The notes under the pieces are model-generated. The model saw nothing but the letters and a program-made list of their open reading frames with translations. It made no database searches and was not told the origin of the DNA. From Actinoplanes sp. NBC_00393 (GTDB lineage: Bacteria; Actinomycetota; Actinomycetes; Mycobacteriales; Micromonosporaceae): 64,000 nucleotides of DNA. Of this stretch, positions 44,188 through 57,573 are shown piece by piece. A program made the position numbers and the translations under genes. The number at the start of each line of letters is the position of its first letter. Positions within the stretch are counted from its first letter, which is position 1. The stretch lies in NCBI RefSeq assembly GCF_036053395.1, contig NZ_CP107942.1, positions 6,094,501 through 6,158,500 on the forward strand. Direction: 5' to 3'.

Positions 44188-45405
44188 TCAGCTCCGCCGG
44201 GTGCCGGGGACCTGGGCATCCAGGCGGTCCACGACATGGTCGAAAATCCTATCCGCCACATCGTCTTTAGGGAGTTCGCCCAGGGCTGCGGTGGCACCGT
44301 CGGCGCCCAGCAGCGTGACCGTGTTCCGATCCTGGCCGAACACCAGGTCCGGGCCCACCTCGTTAACGACGATCAGGTCTGCACGTTTCTTCACCAGCTT
44401 GGCACGGGCGTGCTCCAGGGCGTCATGCGTCTCGGCCGCGAATGCGACAAGTATCTGACCAACGCGTTTGGCAGCGCCCAGTTCAGCCGCGATGTCCGGA
44501 TTCGTGGTGAGGATGATCGGGGCCGGCGTACCGTCGTCGGTCTTCTTGATCTTCTGGACCGCGACCGTCTCCGGCCGGAAGTCGGCCGGCGCGGCCGCCA
44601 TCACCACGACATCTGCCGACGCGGCGGCTTCGACGGTGGCCTTGCGTAGCTCCTCGGTGGTGCCCACCCGAACCAGATCGATACCGGCGGGATCGGGCAG
44701 AGCCACGTTCGCTGCCACGAGCGTCACCCGTGCGCCGCGCGCCGCAGCAGCCTTGGCCAGCGCGTACCCCTGCTTGCCGGACGACCGGTTGCCGAGGAAC
44801 CGGACCGGGTCGAGCGGCTCACGGGTGCCGCCCGCGGTCACCACCACGTGACGACCCGCAAGATCAAGATCGACACCCCTGCGGTGTACGCGCAACGCGT
44901 ACTCAAAAATCACCTCCGGATCGGGCAGCCGCCCCTTCCCGGTGTCCTTCCCGGTGAGCCGCCCCACCGCGGGCTCGATGACGATCGCCCCGCGCTCCCG
45001 CAGCGTCGCCACGTTGGCCCGCGTCGCCGGGTTCTCCCACATCTCGGTGTGCATGGCCGGCGCGTACACAATCGGGCAGGTCGCCGTGAGCAGCGTGTTC
45101 GTGAGCAGGTCGTCGGCGATTCCGTGGGCCGCCTTGGCCAGCAGGTCCGCCGTCGCCGGGGCGACCACGACCAGCTCGGCGGTGCGGCCGATCCGCACGT
45201 GCGGCACCTCGTGCGCGTCGTCCCAGACCTCGGTGGCCACCGGCCGGCCCGACAGCGCCGCCCAGGTCGGCTCGCCCACGAACTTCAGCGCGGAGGCGGT
45301 CGGCACGACCCGGACCTGGTGGCCCGACTCGGTGAACAGCCGCAGCAGTTCGCACGCCTTGTACGCGGCGATCCCGCCACAGACTCCCAGGACGACCTCA
45401 GCCAC
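44188..45405 (-). CDS. coaBC: Phosphopantothenoylcysteine synthetase/decarboxylase
   Basis: The 405-residue bifunctional flavoprotein carries out two CoA steps. CoaC (residues 1–190) begins VVLGVCGGIAAYKACELLR and has the PAMHTEMWENPAT and the catalytic-cysteine region. CoaB (191–405) has GNRSSGKQGYALAKAAAARGA and the KIKK segment. GTG 45405 has GGAGGG upstream; GTG 45423 would place the ribosome binding site inside the coding part. Next in the gmk-rpoZ-coaBC-metK operon. Confidence 0.95.
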   Translation of the reverse strand: MAEVVLGVCGGIAAYKACELLRLFTESGHQVRVVPTASALKFVGEPTWAALSGRPVATEVWDDAHEVPHVRIGRTAELVVVAPATADLLAKAAHGIADDLLTNTLLTATCPIVYAPAMHTEMWENPATRANVATLRERGAIVIEPAVGRLTGKDTGKGRLPDPEVIFEYALRVHRRGVDLDLAGRHVVVTAGGTREPLDPVRFLGNRSSGKQGYALAKAAAARGARVTLVAANVALPDPAGIDLVRVGTTEELRKATVEAAASADVVVMAAAPADFRPETVAVQKIKKTDDGTPAPIILTTNPDIAAELGAAKRVGQILVAFAAETHDALEHARAKLVKKRADLIVVNEVGPDLVFGQDRNTVTLLGADGATAALGELPKDDVADRIFDHVVDRLDAQVPGTRRS

Positions 45406-45495
45406 CGGAACACCCTCCGTCACGGGACGACCTCAGATAACAATTGATCCCGCGCCCAGGATCTGGGACACGGGATCAGGATTGCAAAGCGATGG

Positions 45496-45759
45496 TTACG
45501 GGTTGTCAGTGGCCTCAGCGGTCAGCAGACCCGCGTTGATCTCACGCATCGCGATGGAGAGCGGCTTCTCCTGCGGCGTGGTCTCGACGAGCGGGCCGAC
45601 GTACTCGAGCAGACCCTCACCCAGCTGGCTGTAGTAGGCGTTGACCTGGCGGGCGCGCTTGGCCGCGAAGATCACCAGCGAGTACTTCGACGAGGTCTTG
45701 TCCAGCAGCTCGTCGATCGGCGGATTGGTGATTCCTTCGGGGTTCGCGATGGTTCCCAC
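45496..45759 (-). CDS. rpoZ: RNA polymerase omega subunit
   Basis: The 87-residue subunit assists RNA polymerase assembly. It contains [34 protein letters not shown], the conserved omega core contacting beta-prime, and a C-terminal [11 protein letters not shown] helix. Start is GTG 45759. It lies 13 bases after gmk and 90 before coaBC in the classical order. Confidence 0.96.
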   Translation of the reverse strand: MGTIANPEGITNPPIDELLDKTSSKYSLVIFAAKRARQVNAYYSQLGEGLLEYVGPLVETTPQEKPLSIAMREINAGLLTAEATDNP

Positions 45760-45772
45760 TGTGGTGAAATCC

Positions 45773-46372
45773 TTAATGCTCGTGAGCTTGGGCAGGCGTC
45801 AAATATGACGAACCGAGCAAGCTTACCAGCTCGTCAGCAGCACGTTCGACGAAGTCGTTGACCACGGTGACGTCGAACTCCGCCTCGGCGGCCAGCTCCT
45901 CGTCCGCATGGGCCAGGCGGCGCTTGATCGTCTCGGCGTCGTCGGTGCCCCGGCCGATCAGGCGGCGCTGCAGCTCGTCGACGCTGGGTGGGGCCAGGAA
46001 GACCAGCTGGGCCTCCGGCATCGCGGCCCGGACCTGGCGGGCGCCCTGGAGGTCGATCTTCAACAAAACGGGCCGGCCCTGTGAGAGCCAGCCCTCGACC
46101 TGCGCGCGGGGTGTGCCGTAGAGGTTTCCCGCGAATTCCGCCCACTCCAGCAGCTGGTCGCCGTCGATCAGGCGCTGGAACTCGGACCGGGTCACGAAGT
46201 GATAGTGCTCGCCGTCGGTCTCGTAGTCGCGTTTCTTGCGTGTCGTGACCGACACCGACAACCGGATCCAAGGCGAGCGCGCCCGGATCAGCTCGATCAC
46301 ACTGTCCTTGCCGACCCCGGAGGGGCCGGAAAGGACGGTGAGGCGGGCTGCCGGGCGCGCGTCGTCATCCAT
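45773..46372 (-). CDS. gmk: Guanylate kinase
   Basis: The roughly 199-residue enzyme phosphorylates GMP to GDP. The P-loop is GPSGVGKDS, where Asp replaces the usual Ser/Thr after Lys, followed by the conserved serine. [21 protein letters not shown] binds GMP, and [13 protein letters not shown] is the Walker B-like region. ATG 46372 or GTG 46378 could be the start. It sits between mihF and rpoZ, as in most actinobacteria. Confidence 0.95.
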   Translation of the reverse strand: MDDDARPAARLTVLSGPSGVGKDSVIELIRARSPWIRLSVSVTTRKKRDYETDGEHYHFVTRSEFQRLIDGDQLLEWAEFAGNLYGTPRAQVEGWLSQGRPVLLKIDLQGARQVRAAMPEAQLVFLAPPSVDELQRRLIGRGTDDAETIKRRLAHADEELAAEAEFDVTVVNDFVERAADELVSLLGSSYLTPAQAHEH

Positions 46373-46404
46373 GCTCACGGCTCATTCCTACACGAGCCGG
46401 TGAG

Positions 46405-46722
46405 TCAGTTCGCAGCGAACTCCCCCAGGAGGGCCTTGCGCTGCTGGTCGCCGAGACCCCGGAGCCGGCGGCTCTCGGCGATCTTCAGCTTCTCCATGAT
46501 CTGGGTCGCGCGGATCTTGCCGATGCCCGGCAGCGCCTGAAGCACGGCCGAGACCTTCAGCTTGCCGACGACCTCGTCAGCCTCCGCGCGGTCGAGCACG
46601 GCGGCGAGGGTGGTCTTGCCGGACTTGAGCTGTTCCTTGAGCTCAGCCCGAGCCTTGCGGACTTCCGCAGCCTTCTCCAGCGCAGCTTGGCGCTGTTCGG
46701 GGCTCAGTGACGGGAGCGGCAC
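46405..46722 (-). CDS. mihF: Actinobacterial integration host factor (mIHF/sIHF)
   Basis: The 105-residue nucleoid-associated protein binds DNA through a helix-two-turn-helix domain near LPGIGKIRATQIMEKLKIAESRRLRGLG. A helical N-terminal half is seen in LSPEQRQAALEKAAEVRKARAELKEQL. It influences chromosome structure, sporulation and antibiotic production in Streptomyces. The start is GTG 46722. It leads into gmk with a 32-base gap and lies 174 bases after pyrF, a gap that holds a promoter region without other features. Confidence 0.95.
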   Translation of the reverse strand: MPLPSLSPEQRQAALEKAAEVRKARAELKEQLKSGKTTLAAVLDRAEADEVVGKLKVSAVLQALPGIGKIRATQIMEKLKIAESRRLRGLGDQQRKALLGEFAAN

Positions 46723-46896
46723 CAGTTCTCCTCAGGTCCCTTACGCGGCGGTGGTTCAATACCGGCGCTTCTGTGAAACGTGGTGTGCCAGGGAACCAAA
46801 GGGGCATGTGGTTCCCGGCGCCCGGAAAACTAGCGGTCAACGGCGCTTTCGGCAACGTGGGGGTACCCCGGGTCCGGTGCCGCTAAGCAGGCTCTT

Positions 46897-47727
46897 TCAC
46901 CCGAGGGCGGCGCGACAGTCGTCAAGAACACGTGCCGTGGCGGCCCGAAGATCGGCGATTTCCGGGCCCGCGGAGAGAACCTCGCGTGAGTACGACGGCA
47001 ACACGTTCCGCAGGCTCTCGCCGAAGACCGCGCGCAGGTCGGCGGGGGTGGCGCCCTGTGCTCCGAGGCCCGGCGCGAGCAGCGGACCGTTGATCTCGGA
47101 GAGGTCGTGGCCGGTCTCGCCGATCGTCGCGCCGACCACCAGGCCGAGGCTTCCGAGCGGCCGCGCACCCTCGTTGACCTGCGAAATCTCGTCGATGACG
47201 GTCTGCGCGACGGTCTTGCCGGAAGCCGTGACGGCGTGCTGGACGGTCGGGCCCTCGGGGTTCGAGGTCAGCGCGAGGACGAAGACTCCGCCGCCGTGAG
47301 CGGCCGCGAGGTCGAACGCCGGCTGCAATGAGCCGACTCCCAAATAGGGACTCACAGTAATCGCGTCAGCACGCAGAGAACTCGCCGGATCCAGATAGGC
47401 GGACGCGTACGCGGCCATCGTCGAGCCGATGTCGCCACGTTTCACATCGAGAAGGACAAGCGCGCCGGCCTCGCGGGACTGTCGGATAGTTGACTCAAGA
47501 ATCGCGACACCACGTGACCCAAATCTCTCAAAAAACGCGGACTGCGGCTTCAGAACAGCCACCCGATCGGCCACCGCGTCGACCACCGTACGGCTGAAGC
47601 GTTCGAGGCCGGCGATGTCGTCGGAGAGGCCCCAGCGCGCCAGAAGCGAAGCATGGGGATCGATGCCGACGCAGAGCGGACCGCGCTCCGCCACTGCCGC
47701 ATGCAACCGTTCGCCGAAGGTCTCCAT
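46897..47727 (-). CDS. pyrF: Orotidine 5'-phosphate decarboxylase
   Basis: The 276-residue enzyme performs the last step to UMP. It belongs to the actinobacterial type 2 group: METFGERLHAAVAERGPLCVGIDPH opens it and the catalytic LLDVKRGDIGST carries the Asp-Lys-Asp tetrad. VSPYLGVGSLQPAF and PGLGAQGATPADL bind the phosphate. ATG 47727 was chosen over a TTG at 47733. It lies 21 bases after bioA, which separates it from pyrD. Confidence 0.94.
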   Translation of the reverse strand: METFGERLHAAVAERGPLCVGIDPHASLLARWGLSDDIAGLERFSRTVVDAVADRVAVLKPQSAFFERFGSRGVAILESTIRQSREAGALVLLDVKRGDIGSTMAAYASAYLDPASSLRADAITVSPYLGVGSLQPAFDLAAAHGGGVFVLALTSNPEGPTVQHAVTASGKTVAQTVIDEISQVNEGARPLGSLGLVVGATIGETGHDLSEINGPLLAPGLGAQGATPADLRAVFGESLRNVLPSYSREVLSAGPEIADLRAATARVLDDCRAALG

Positions 47728-47748
47728 GGCCAAATTCCCTCTCCCGTG

Positions 47749-49017
47749 TCAGGTAGCCGCCACCGCGGCGGTGATTCCCGCGGTAATGCGGGCGACGTCG
47801 GCGCCATCCGCCACGTACGGCGGCATGGTGTAGATCAGATCCCGGAACGGCCGCAGCCACACACCCTCGGCCACCGCTGCCGCGGTCGCCTTCGGCACGT
47901 CCACCTCGTGGTCCAGCTGGACCACGCCGATCGCCCCTAGCACGCGCACGTCGGCGACACCGCGGGCATTGCGGAGCGGTTCCAGGCCGCTTTTCAGCCG
48001 GCTTTCGATTTTTTGTACGCGTTTCGCCCACAAACCGTCGCGCAAGAGGTCGAGTGACGCCCCGGCCACGGCACAGGCGAGCGGGTTCCCCATGAAGGTC
48101 GGCCCGTGCGCCAGCCCACCGCCCTCCCCCGCCGAGATCGCCGCAGCCACCTCAGCCGTGCACAGGGTCGCCGCCAGCGTGAGGTATCCCCCGGTCAGCG
48201 CCTTGCCCAGGCACATGATGTCCGGGCTGACCCCGGCGTGATCAGCGCCGAAGAACCGCCCGGTCCGGCCGAACCCGGTGGCGATCTCGTCGAAGATCAG
48301 GAAGATCCCGTGCTCGGCCGTCGCCTCCCGCAGCACCCGCAGGTACTCCGGATGGTGGAACCGCATCCCGCCCGCACCCTGCACGATCGGCTCGACAATG
48401 ACCGCGGCCACCTCGCCGGCGTGCCGCTCGATCAGCTCCCGCAGCGAATCCGCGTACGCCGGGTCGTACTCGGCCGGCGGCGACCCCGCGAAGACCTGCA
48501 CGGGCAGCACCCCGGTCCACAGCGAGTGCATCCCGCCGACCGGGTCACAGACGCTCATCGGGTGGAACGTGTCGCCGTGGTACCCGCCGCGCCACGTCGC
48601 CAGCCGACGCCGTTCCGGTCGGCCCAGGGCCCGCTGTGCCTGCAGCGCCATCTTGACCGCCACCTCGACGCCGACCGAGCCGGAGTCGCAGAGGAAGACG
48701 TGTTCCAGGCCCGGCGGTGTCAGCTCGACCAGGGTGGCGGCGAGCTGGACCGCCGGTTCGTGGGTGAGCCCGCCGAACATCACGTGGCTCATCCGGCCGG
48801 CCTGCTCGGCGAGGGCGGCGTCCAGCACCGGGTGCCGGTAGCCGTGGATCGCCGCCCACCACGACGACATGCCGTCCACCAGCTCCCGGCCGTCGGCCAG
48901 GCGCAGCCGCACCCCCTCGGCGCTCTCCACCAGGTAGGGGTCGCTGCGGCCGGGCATCGGACCGTACGGGTGCCAGACGTGTGCACGGTCGAGCGCGAGC
49001 AGCTCGCGCTCGTTCAT
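47749..49017 (-). CDS. bioA: Adenosylmethionine–8-amino-7-oxononanoate aminotransferase
   Basis: The 422-residue PLP enzyme makes diaminopelargonate in biotin synthesis. Features are HVWHPYGPM near the start, [34 protein letters not shown] and [27 protein letters not shown] and [15 protein letters not shown] with the Schiff-base Lys complete the set, and [14 protein letters not shown] contacts the SAM adenine. It overlaps pyrD by four bases (ATGA) and is embedded between pyrD and pyrF. No other bio gene is present in the window. Confidence 0.93.
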   Translation of the reverse strand: MNERELLALDRAHVWHPYGPMPGRSDPYLVESAEGVRLRLADGRELVDGMSSWWAAIHGYRHPVLDAALAEQAGRMSHVMFGGLTHEPAVQLAATLVELTPPGLEHVFLCDSGSVGVEVAVKMALQAQRALGRPERRRLATWRGGYHGDTFHPMSVCDPVGGMHSLWTGVLPVQVFAGSPPAEYDPAYADSLRELIERHAGEVAAVIVEPIVQGAGGMRFHHPEYLRVLREATAEHGIFLIFDEIATGFGRTGRFFGADHAGVSPDIMCLGKALTGGYLTLAATLCTAEVAAAISAGEGGGLAHGPTFMGNPLACAVAGASLDLLRDGLWAKRVQKIESRLKSGLEPLRNARGVADVRVLGAIGVVQLDHEVDVPKATAAAVAEGVWLRPFRDLIYTMPPYVADGADVARITAGITAAVAAT

Positions 49018-50038
49018 CGCGCCCGGTGTGATCGGATCGGGCGGGCGCCGCGGGCCACCGCCCGGACCAGGTCCGGCCCCTGGTAGATGAAACCGCTGTA
49101 GAGCTGCACCAGCGAGGCGCCGGCGTCGAGCAGCCGGGCCGCGTCGTCGACCGACATGATCCCGCCGACGCCGATGATCGGCAGCTTGCCGCCGGTCTCG
49201 TCGTGCACGAACTTGACCACCGCCCGGGAGCGCTCGGTGAGCGGCTTCCCGGACAGGCCACCGGCCTCACCGGCCAGCTGCTGGTCGGACTCGGCGAGCC
49301 CGTCCCGGGCCAGGGTGGTGTTGGTCGCGATGAGGCCGGCCGCGCCCTGCTCCAGGCAGACCTCCAGGAGCTCGGCGATGGCCGGTTCGGTCAGGTCCGG
49401 GGCGATCTTCACCAGCACCGGCACCGGGCCGTTCAGCGCCTTCAGCAGGGCCGCCATCGAGTCCTTGTCCTGCAGGGTGCGCAGGCCCGGGGTGTTCGGC
49501 GAGGAGACGTTGACCGCGATGTAGTCGGCGTACGGGTGCAGCAGCCGGTACGAGGTCAGGTAGTCGTCGACGGCCTCCTCGAGCGGGGTCACCTTGGACT
49601 TGCCGAGCGAGACGCCGAGCGGCACCCCGATAGGGCCCAGGGCCGCCAGCCGCTCGGCAAGGGCCGCGGCGCCGAGATTGTTGAAGCCCATCCGGTTGAT
49701 GATCGCGCCGCTCTCCTTGAGGCGGAACAGCCGTGGCCGGTCGTTGCCCGGCTGCGGCTTCGCGGTGACCGTGCCCACCTCGACGAACCCGAACCCGAGG
49801 GCGGGCCAGGCGGGCAGCGCGATCCCGTTCTTGTCCATCCCGGCGGCCAGACCGACCCGGTTCGGGAACCGGACGCCGAACACGTCGACCGGGGCGGAGA
49901 ACGCGTACCGGCTGCGCAGCGCGGCGAGGGCGGGCGCCGGGAGCGCGGCGAGGCGCTTCAGCGTCCACTCGTGGGCGTGCTCGGCGTCCCCGCCGCCCAG
50001 CCGGAACAGGGCCGGCCGGGCGACGTTCGCGAACAGGT

Positions 50039-50042
<4 letters not shown>
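49014..50042 (-). CDS. pyrD: Dihydroorotate dehydrogenase (quinone, class 2)
   Basis: The 342-residue membrane-associated flavoenzyme oxidises dihydroorotate with quinone. [19 protein letters not shown] binds FMN, the catalytic serine lies in [12 protein letters not shown] and [34 protein letters not shown] forms the phosphate site. An N-terminal helical extension (residues 1–45) marks class 2. Four-base overlaps with carB and bioA indicate tight coupling. Confidence 0.96.
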
Positions 50043-53362
<3,320 letters not shown>

Positions 53363-53369
53363 GGGGTGG

Positions 53370-54521
53370 TCAGCCCTTCTTCTCGACGAGCTCGACGAAC
53401 CGATCGAAGAGGTAGTCGGCGTCGTGCGGGCCGGCGGCGGCCTCGGGGTGGTACTGGACGGTGAAGGCGGGGACGTCGATGCCCCGCAGGCCCTCGACCA
53501 CGTCGTCGTTGAGGCAGACGTGCGAGACCTCGACACCGCCGAAGTCGGTGTCGATCACCTGGTTCAGCGGGGCGTCGACGGCGAACCCGTGGTTGTGGCT
53601 GGTCACCTCGACCTTGCCGGTGGTCTTGTCGAGCACCGGCTGGTTGATGCCGCGGTGGCCGTACCCCAGCTTGTAGGTGCCGAAGCCGAGCGCGCGGCCC
53701 AGGATCTGGCTGCCGAAGCAGATGCCGAACAGCGGCACCTCGCGGCGCATCACCTCGCGGGCCAGGCCGACCGGGCCGTCGGCGGTCGCCGGGTCGCCCG
53801 GGCCGGGCGAGAAGAAGACCGCGTCCGGGCTGACCGCGAGTAGGTCCTCGATCGACGAGGAGGCCGGGAAGATGTGGGTGGTGACGCCGCGGGCGGCGAG
53901 CCGGCGGGCCACGTTGCGCTTGATGCCCAGGTCCAGCGCGGCGACCGTGTAGCGGTGTTCGCCCTCGGCCTTGACGGTGTAGAGCTCGGGGGTGGTGACC
54001 TGCGCGGAGAGGTCGGCGCCGAGCATCTGCGGCTGGGCCAGCACCCGCTGCCGCAGCGCCTCCGGGTCGAGTTCCACCGAGGAGATCCCGACGCGCATCG
54101 CCCCGCGGGAACGCAGGTGGCGGGTCAGGGCGCGGGTGTCGACGCCGCTGATCCCGATGACGCCCTCGGCCTTGAGCCGGTCGCCCAGGTCTCCGGTGGA
54201 GCGCCAGTTCGACGGGCGGCGGGCCGGGTCGCGGACCACGTAGCCGGCGACCCAGATCCGGTCCGACTCGTCGTCCTCGTCGTTGACGCCGGTGTTGCCG
54301 ATCTGCGGCGCGGTCTGCACCACGACCTGCTTGTGGAACGACGGGTCGGTCAGCGTCTCCTGGTAGCCCGTCATGCCGGTGGTGAACACCGCCTCGCCGA
54401 AGGTCTCCCCCACCGCGCCGTACGCGGAACCGTGGAACGTACGCCCGTCCTCCAGGACGAGGATCGCTGGGCCGTCAAGGCGGCTCCGCCGCAATCCCGA
54501 AAAATCGTTAGAGAGAGTCAC
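53370..54521 (-). CDS. carA: Carbamoyl-phosphate synthase small subunit
   Basis: The 383-residue glutaminase subunit supplies ammonia to CarB. An N-terminal domain ([34 protein letters not shown]) is followed by a class I glutamine amidotransferase domain with the catalytic Cys in [14 protein letters not shown]. The His-Glu pair is in [11 protein letters not shown]. The GTG start at 54521 overlaps the pyrC stop by four bases. Confidence 0.96.
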   Translation of the reverse strand: MTLSNDFSGLRRSRLDGPAILVLEDGRTFHGSAYGAVGETFGEAVFTTGMTGYQETLTDPSFHKQVVVQTAPQIGNTGVNDEDDESDRIWVAGYVVRDPARRPSNWRSTGDLGDRLKAEGVIGISGVDTRALTRHLRSRGAMRVGISSVELDPEALRQRVLAQPQMLGADLSAQVTTPELYTVKAEGEHRYTVAALDLGIKRNVARRLAARGVTTHIFPASSSIEDLLAVSPDAVFFSPGPGDPATADGPVGLAREVMRREVPLFGICFGSQILGRALGFGTYKLGYGHRGINQPVLDKTTGKVEVTSHNHGFAVDAPLNQVIDTDFGGVEVSHVCLNDDVVEGLRGIDVPAFTVQYHPEAAAGPHDADYLFDRFVELVEKKG

Positions 54522-55783
54522 TTGACTGCCTTCCCGTCCAGAACCGTCGCTTCGCCCCGCAGGAAGGTCGCGACGATGCGACCCGGCAGCGTGTGGCCCG
54601 CGTACGGCGTGTTGCGGCTGCGGCTCGCCAGGCCACCCGGGTCGACGACCCAGCGCGCCTTCGGATCCACCAGCGTGAGGTTGGCCGGCGTGCCGACCCT
54701 GGTCAGGTCACCGCCGTGCCCGTCCAGCCCGGCGATCCGGGCCGGCGCGATCGACATCCGGTCGGCGATCAGATCCCACTTCTCGCCGAAGACGCTGAGC
54801 ACGATCGGCAGCGCGGTCTCCAGGCCGAGCATGCCGGGCCGCGCGTACGACCACTCGCACTCCTTGTCCTGCACGGCGTGCGGCGCGTGATCCGTGGCGA
54901 CCACGTCGATGATCCCGTCCAGGAGCGCCTGGCGCAGGGCTTCGACGTCGCTGCGCGTACGCAACGGGGGGTTGACCTTGAAGACCGGGTCGTAGCCGGC
55001 CGCGAGCTCGTCGGTGAGCAGGAGGTGATGCGGGGTGACCTCGGCGGTGACCTGCACGCCGCGCGCCTTGGCCTGGCGCAGCACCTCGACCGACCCGGCG
55101 GTGGAGACGTGGCAGACGTGCAGGCGGCTGCCGACGTGCTCGGCCAGCAGCACGTCGCGGGCGATGATCGCCTCCTCGGCGACCGCGGGCCAGCCGGTCA
55201 GGCCGAGCCGGGTGCTGACCTCGCCCTCGTGCATCTGCGCGCCCTCGGTCAGGCGCGGCTCCTCGGCGTGCTGAGCGATGACGCCGTCGAACGCCTTCAC
55301 GTACTCCAGGGCCCGGCGCATCAGCTTCGGGTCGGCGACGCAGAAGCCGTCGTCGGAGAAGATCCGCACGTTGGCGGCGGAGCTGGCCATCGCGCCCAGC
55401 TCGGCCATCTGCTTACCGGCCAGGCCGACCGTGACGGCGCCGATCGGCTGTACGTCCACCAGCCCGGCCTCCCGGCCCAGGCGCCAGACCTGCTCGACCA
55501 CGCCCGCGGTGTCGGCGACCGGCGAGGTGTTCGCCATCGCGCAGACCGCGGTGTATCCACCGAGCGCGGCGGCCCGGGATCCGGTCTCGACCGTCTCGGC
55601 GTCCTCGCGGCCCGGTTCGCGCAGGTGGGTGTGCACGTCCACGAGGCCGGGCAGCGCGACGAGACCCGTCGCGTCGATAACTTCAGCCTCATCGCCCGAT
55701 TTGTCGGAAATAACGCCATCTTTGATGAAGAGATCGATCGGCGACGCACCGAGGATCGAGACGCCCTTGAGCAGGTACGCCAT
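54518..55783 (-). CDS. pyrC: Dihydroorotase
   Basis: The 421-residue metal-dependent amidohydrolase closes carbamoyl-aspartate to dihydroorotate. The metal-binding [11 protein letters not shown] lies near residue 50, [16 protein letters not shown] and [15 protein letters not shown] contain further metal and catalytic residues. ATG 55783 overlaps the pyrB stop by one base; the upstream in-frame GTG at 55786 is less likely. Fourth gene from the pyr promoter after pyrR and pyrB. Confidence 0.96.
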   Translation of the reverse strand: MAYLLKGVSILGASPIDLFIKDGVISDKSGDEAEVIDATGLVALPGLVDVHTHLREPGREDAETVETGSRAAALGGYTAVCAMANTSPVADTAGVVEQVWRLGREAGLVDVQPIGAVTVGLAGKQMAELGAMASSAANVRIFSDDGFCVADPKLMRRALEYVKAFDGVIAQHAEEPRLTEGAQMHEGEVSTRLGLTGWPAVAEEAIIARDVLLAEHVGSRLHVCHVSTAGSVEVLRQAKARGVQVTAEVTPHHLLLTDELAAGYDPVFKVNPPLRTRSDVEALRQALLDGIIDVVATDHAPHAVQDKECEWSYARPGMLGLETALPIVLSVFGEKWDLIADRMSIAPARIAGLDGHGGDLTRVGTPANLTLVDPKARWVVDPGGLASRSRNTPYAGHTLPGRIVATFLRGEATVLDGKAVK

Positions 55784-56703
55784 CACTTGCCTCCCAGCAG
55801 CAGGTAGAGGACGGCCATCCGGACGCTGACGCCGTTGGCGACCTGTTCGACGATCGTGGAGCGGGGCGAGTCGGCCACCTCGGGCGCGATCTCCATACCC
55901 CGGTTCATCGGGCCCGGGTGCATGACGATCGCGTGCTCCGGGAGCTTCCTCATGCGGGCGACGTCGAGCCCGTAGCGACGGCTGTACTCGCGGGCCGACG
56001 GGAAGTACGAGTCCTGCATCCGCTCGGTCTGCACCCGCAGCATCATCACCACGTCGCTGTCCGGAACGACCGCGTCCAGGTCGTAGGAGACCTGGGTCTT
56101 CTCCGACAGCGCGGCGGCCACGTCCAGCGGGATCAGGGTGGGCGGGCCGACCAGGGTGACCTGCGCGCCGAGCGTGGTCAGCAGCAGGACGTTGGACCGC
56201 GCCACCCGGCTGTGCAGCACGTCACCCACGATGGCGACCTTCAGGCCGTCGAGACGGCCGAGGCGAGAACGCATCGTGTACGCGTCGAGCAGCGCCTGCG
56301 TCGGATGCTCATGCGTGCCGTCACCGGCGTTGACCACCGACCCGTCGACCCAGTTGGCGAGCCGGTGCGGGGCCCCGCTCGCCGAGTGCCGGATCACCAC
56401 GGCGTCGGCGCCCATCGCCTGCAGGGTGAGCGCGGTGTCCTTCAGGCTCTCGCCCTTGGAGACGCTGGAACCCTTCGCCGAGAAGTTGATCACGTCGGCG
56501 GAGAGCCGCTTGGCCGCCGCCTCGAAGGAGATCCGGGTGCGGGTGGAGTCCTCGTAGAAGAGGTTGACCACGGTGCGGCCGCGCAGCGCGGGCAGCTTCT
56601 TGACCTCGCGGCCGGAGAGCGACGCCATCTCGGCGGCGGTGTCCAGGATCAGCGTGGCCGTGGCCGCGTCCAGGTCGGCGGCGGAGCGCAGATGCTTGAT
56701 CAC
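55783..56703 (-). CDS. pyrB: Aspartate carbamoyltransferase catalytic subunit
   Basis: The 306-residue enzyme joins carbamoyl phosphate and aspartate. The carbamoyl-phosphate loop is [29 protein letters not shown] and [11 protein letters not shown] bind the substrates. No PyrI regulatory gene is present, as in other actinobacteria. GTG 56703 overlaps the pyrR stop by four bases (GTGA). Confidence 0.97.
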   Translation of the reverse strand: MIKHLRSAADLDAATATLILDTAAEMASLSGREVKKLPALRGRTVVNLFYEDSTRTRISFEAAAKRLSADVINFSAKGSSVSKGESLKDTALTLQAMGADAVVIRHSASGAPHRLANWVDGSVVNAGDGTHEHPTQALLDAYTMRSRLGRLDGLKVAIVGDVLHSRVARSNVLLLTTLGAQVTLVGPPTLIPLDVAAALSEKTQVSYDLDAVVPDSDVVMMLRVQTERMQDSYFPSAREYSRRYGLDVARMRKLPEHAIVMHPGPMNRGMEIAPEVADSPRSTIVEQVANGVSVRMAVLYLLLGGK

Positions 56704-57260
56704 GTCAGACCCCCGATCAGCTTGACCTCGTCGGCGCCGTCGACCTCGGTGAGCGCGACCTTGACGCTCTCGCTGAGCGCGGTCGGGATGTTCTTGCCCA
56801 CGTAGTCGGCACGGATCGGCAGCTGGCGGTGACCGCGGTCGACCAGGACCGCGAGCTGCACCGAGCTGGGCCGGCCGAGGTCCTGCAGGGCGTCCAGGGC
56901 GGCGCGCACCGAGCGGCCGGAGAAGAGGACGTCGTCGACGAGGATGACCCGCAGACCGTCTATCCCACCGGGCGGCAACTCGGTCCTACCGAGCGCGCGG
57001 GTGGCCTTGAGGCGCAGGTCGTCGCGGTAGAGCGTGATGTCGAGAGAACCGACCGGCACCTCGACGCCCTCGAAGGCGTGAATCCGGGCGGCGAGCCGGT
57101 GTGCGAGCGGAACGCCCCGGGTCGGGATGCCCAGCAGCACGGTGCCGGTGGCGCCCGAGGTCTTCTCGAGAATCTGGTGGGCGATGCGGTCGACGACCCG
57201 GTGCAGGTCGGCATCGGCCAAGATGATCTTGCTGGGTGCGTCGGCACGTGGCTGCGCCAC
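56700..57260 (-). CDS. pyrR: Bifunctional PyrR: pyr operon RNA-binding regulator/uracil phosphoribosyltransferase
   Basis: The 186-residue protein has the phosphoribosyltransferase fold with PRPP loop [18 protein letters not shown] and the [18 protein letters not shown] segment. PyrR binds a stem-loop in pyr mRNA when UMP is high. GTG 57260 has GGAGG upstream; a longer frame to 57284 would lie over the ribosome binding site. It is the first gene of pyrR-pyrB-pyrC-carA-carB-pyrD-bioA-pyrF. A PyrR-type binding loop sits directly before its own ribosome binding site, suggesting autoregulation of translation. Confidence 0.95.
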   Translation of the reverse strand: MAQPRADAPSKIILADADLHRVVDRIAHQILEKTSGATGTVLLGIPTRGVPLAHRLAARIHAFEGVEVPVGSLDITLYRDDLRLKATRALGRTELPPGGIDGLRVILVDDVLFSGRSVRAALDALQDLGRPSSVQLAVLVDRGHRQLPIRADYVGKNIPTALSESVKVALTEVDGADEVKLIGGLT

Positions 57261-57273
57261 GGCGGACCTCCTT

Positions 57274-57292
57274 CCCCGCCTCACGGGACGGG
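57274..57292 (-). promoter_or_regulatory. PyrR-binding stem-loop overlapping the pyrR RBS region
   Basis: On the minus strand CCCG–TCCCGTGAGG–CGGG forms a stem with the loop UCCCGUGAGG, which fits the PyrR consensus UCCNGNGAGG. The ribosome binding site GGAAGGAGG follows at once (57273–57265), so PyrR binding would block initiation, as described for mycobacterial pyrR. Confidence 0.8.
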
Positions 57293-57375
57293 TCGTTAAA
57301 GGACGTCGGTACGGGCTGACCCCGGAAAAGGCCTGCCCGATGGCTGACGCTACGTTACCAGTGGACGCAGCGTTG

Positions 57376-57403
57376 ATTATGGTGACGTGCCTGACTGGAG
57401 CAA
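57376..57403 (-). promoter_or_regulatory. Candidate pyrR promoter
   Basis: On the minus strand TTGCTC (57403–57398) and CATAAT (57381–57376) are separated by 16 bases. Transcription would start near 57369 and give a leader of about 110 bases that includes the PyrR loop. Divergent from the bldD promoter. Confidence 0.5.
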
Positions 57404-57478
57404 GCCGGACAAATCCTGTAACTGGGGATACAGCCGGTTACTTCAGTGCGGCCCGCGCGACTCATCGGTAACCAACAC

Positions 57479-57520
57479 TTGACCGGCGGTCGCAAACTCC
57501 GTACCGTCACGCAGCGTAGC
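57479..57520 (+). promoter_or_regulatory. bldD promoter with overlapping BldD box
   Basis: TTGACC (57479–57484), a 17-base spacer and TACCGT (57502–57507) make a good promoter. GTCACGCAGCGTAGC at 57506–57520 overlaps the -10 and start region and fits the BldD consensus TnACnC(A/T)GnGTnA at all but the last fixed position. This suggests negative autoregulation, known for BldD in Streptomyces. Confidence 0.65.
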
Positions 57521-57573
57521 GATCCGCGGGGAAAAGTTCCCTCGTGGGCCAGCACAGTACCGGGAGTGTCCAT

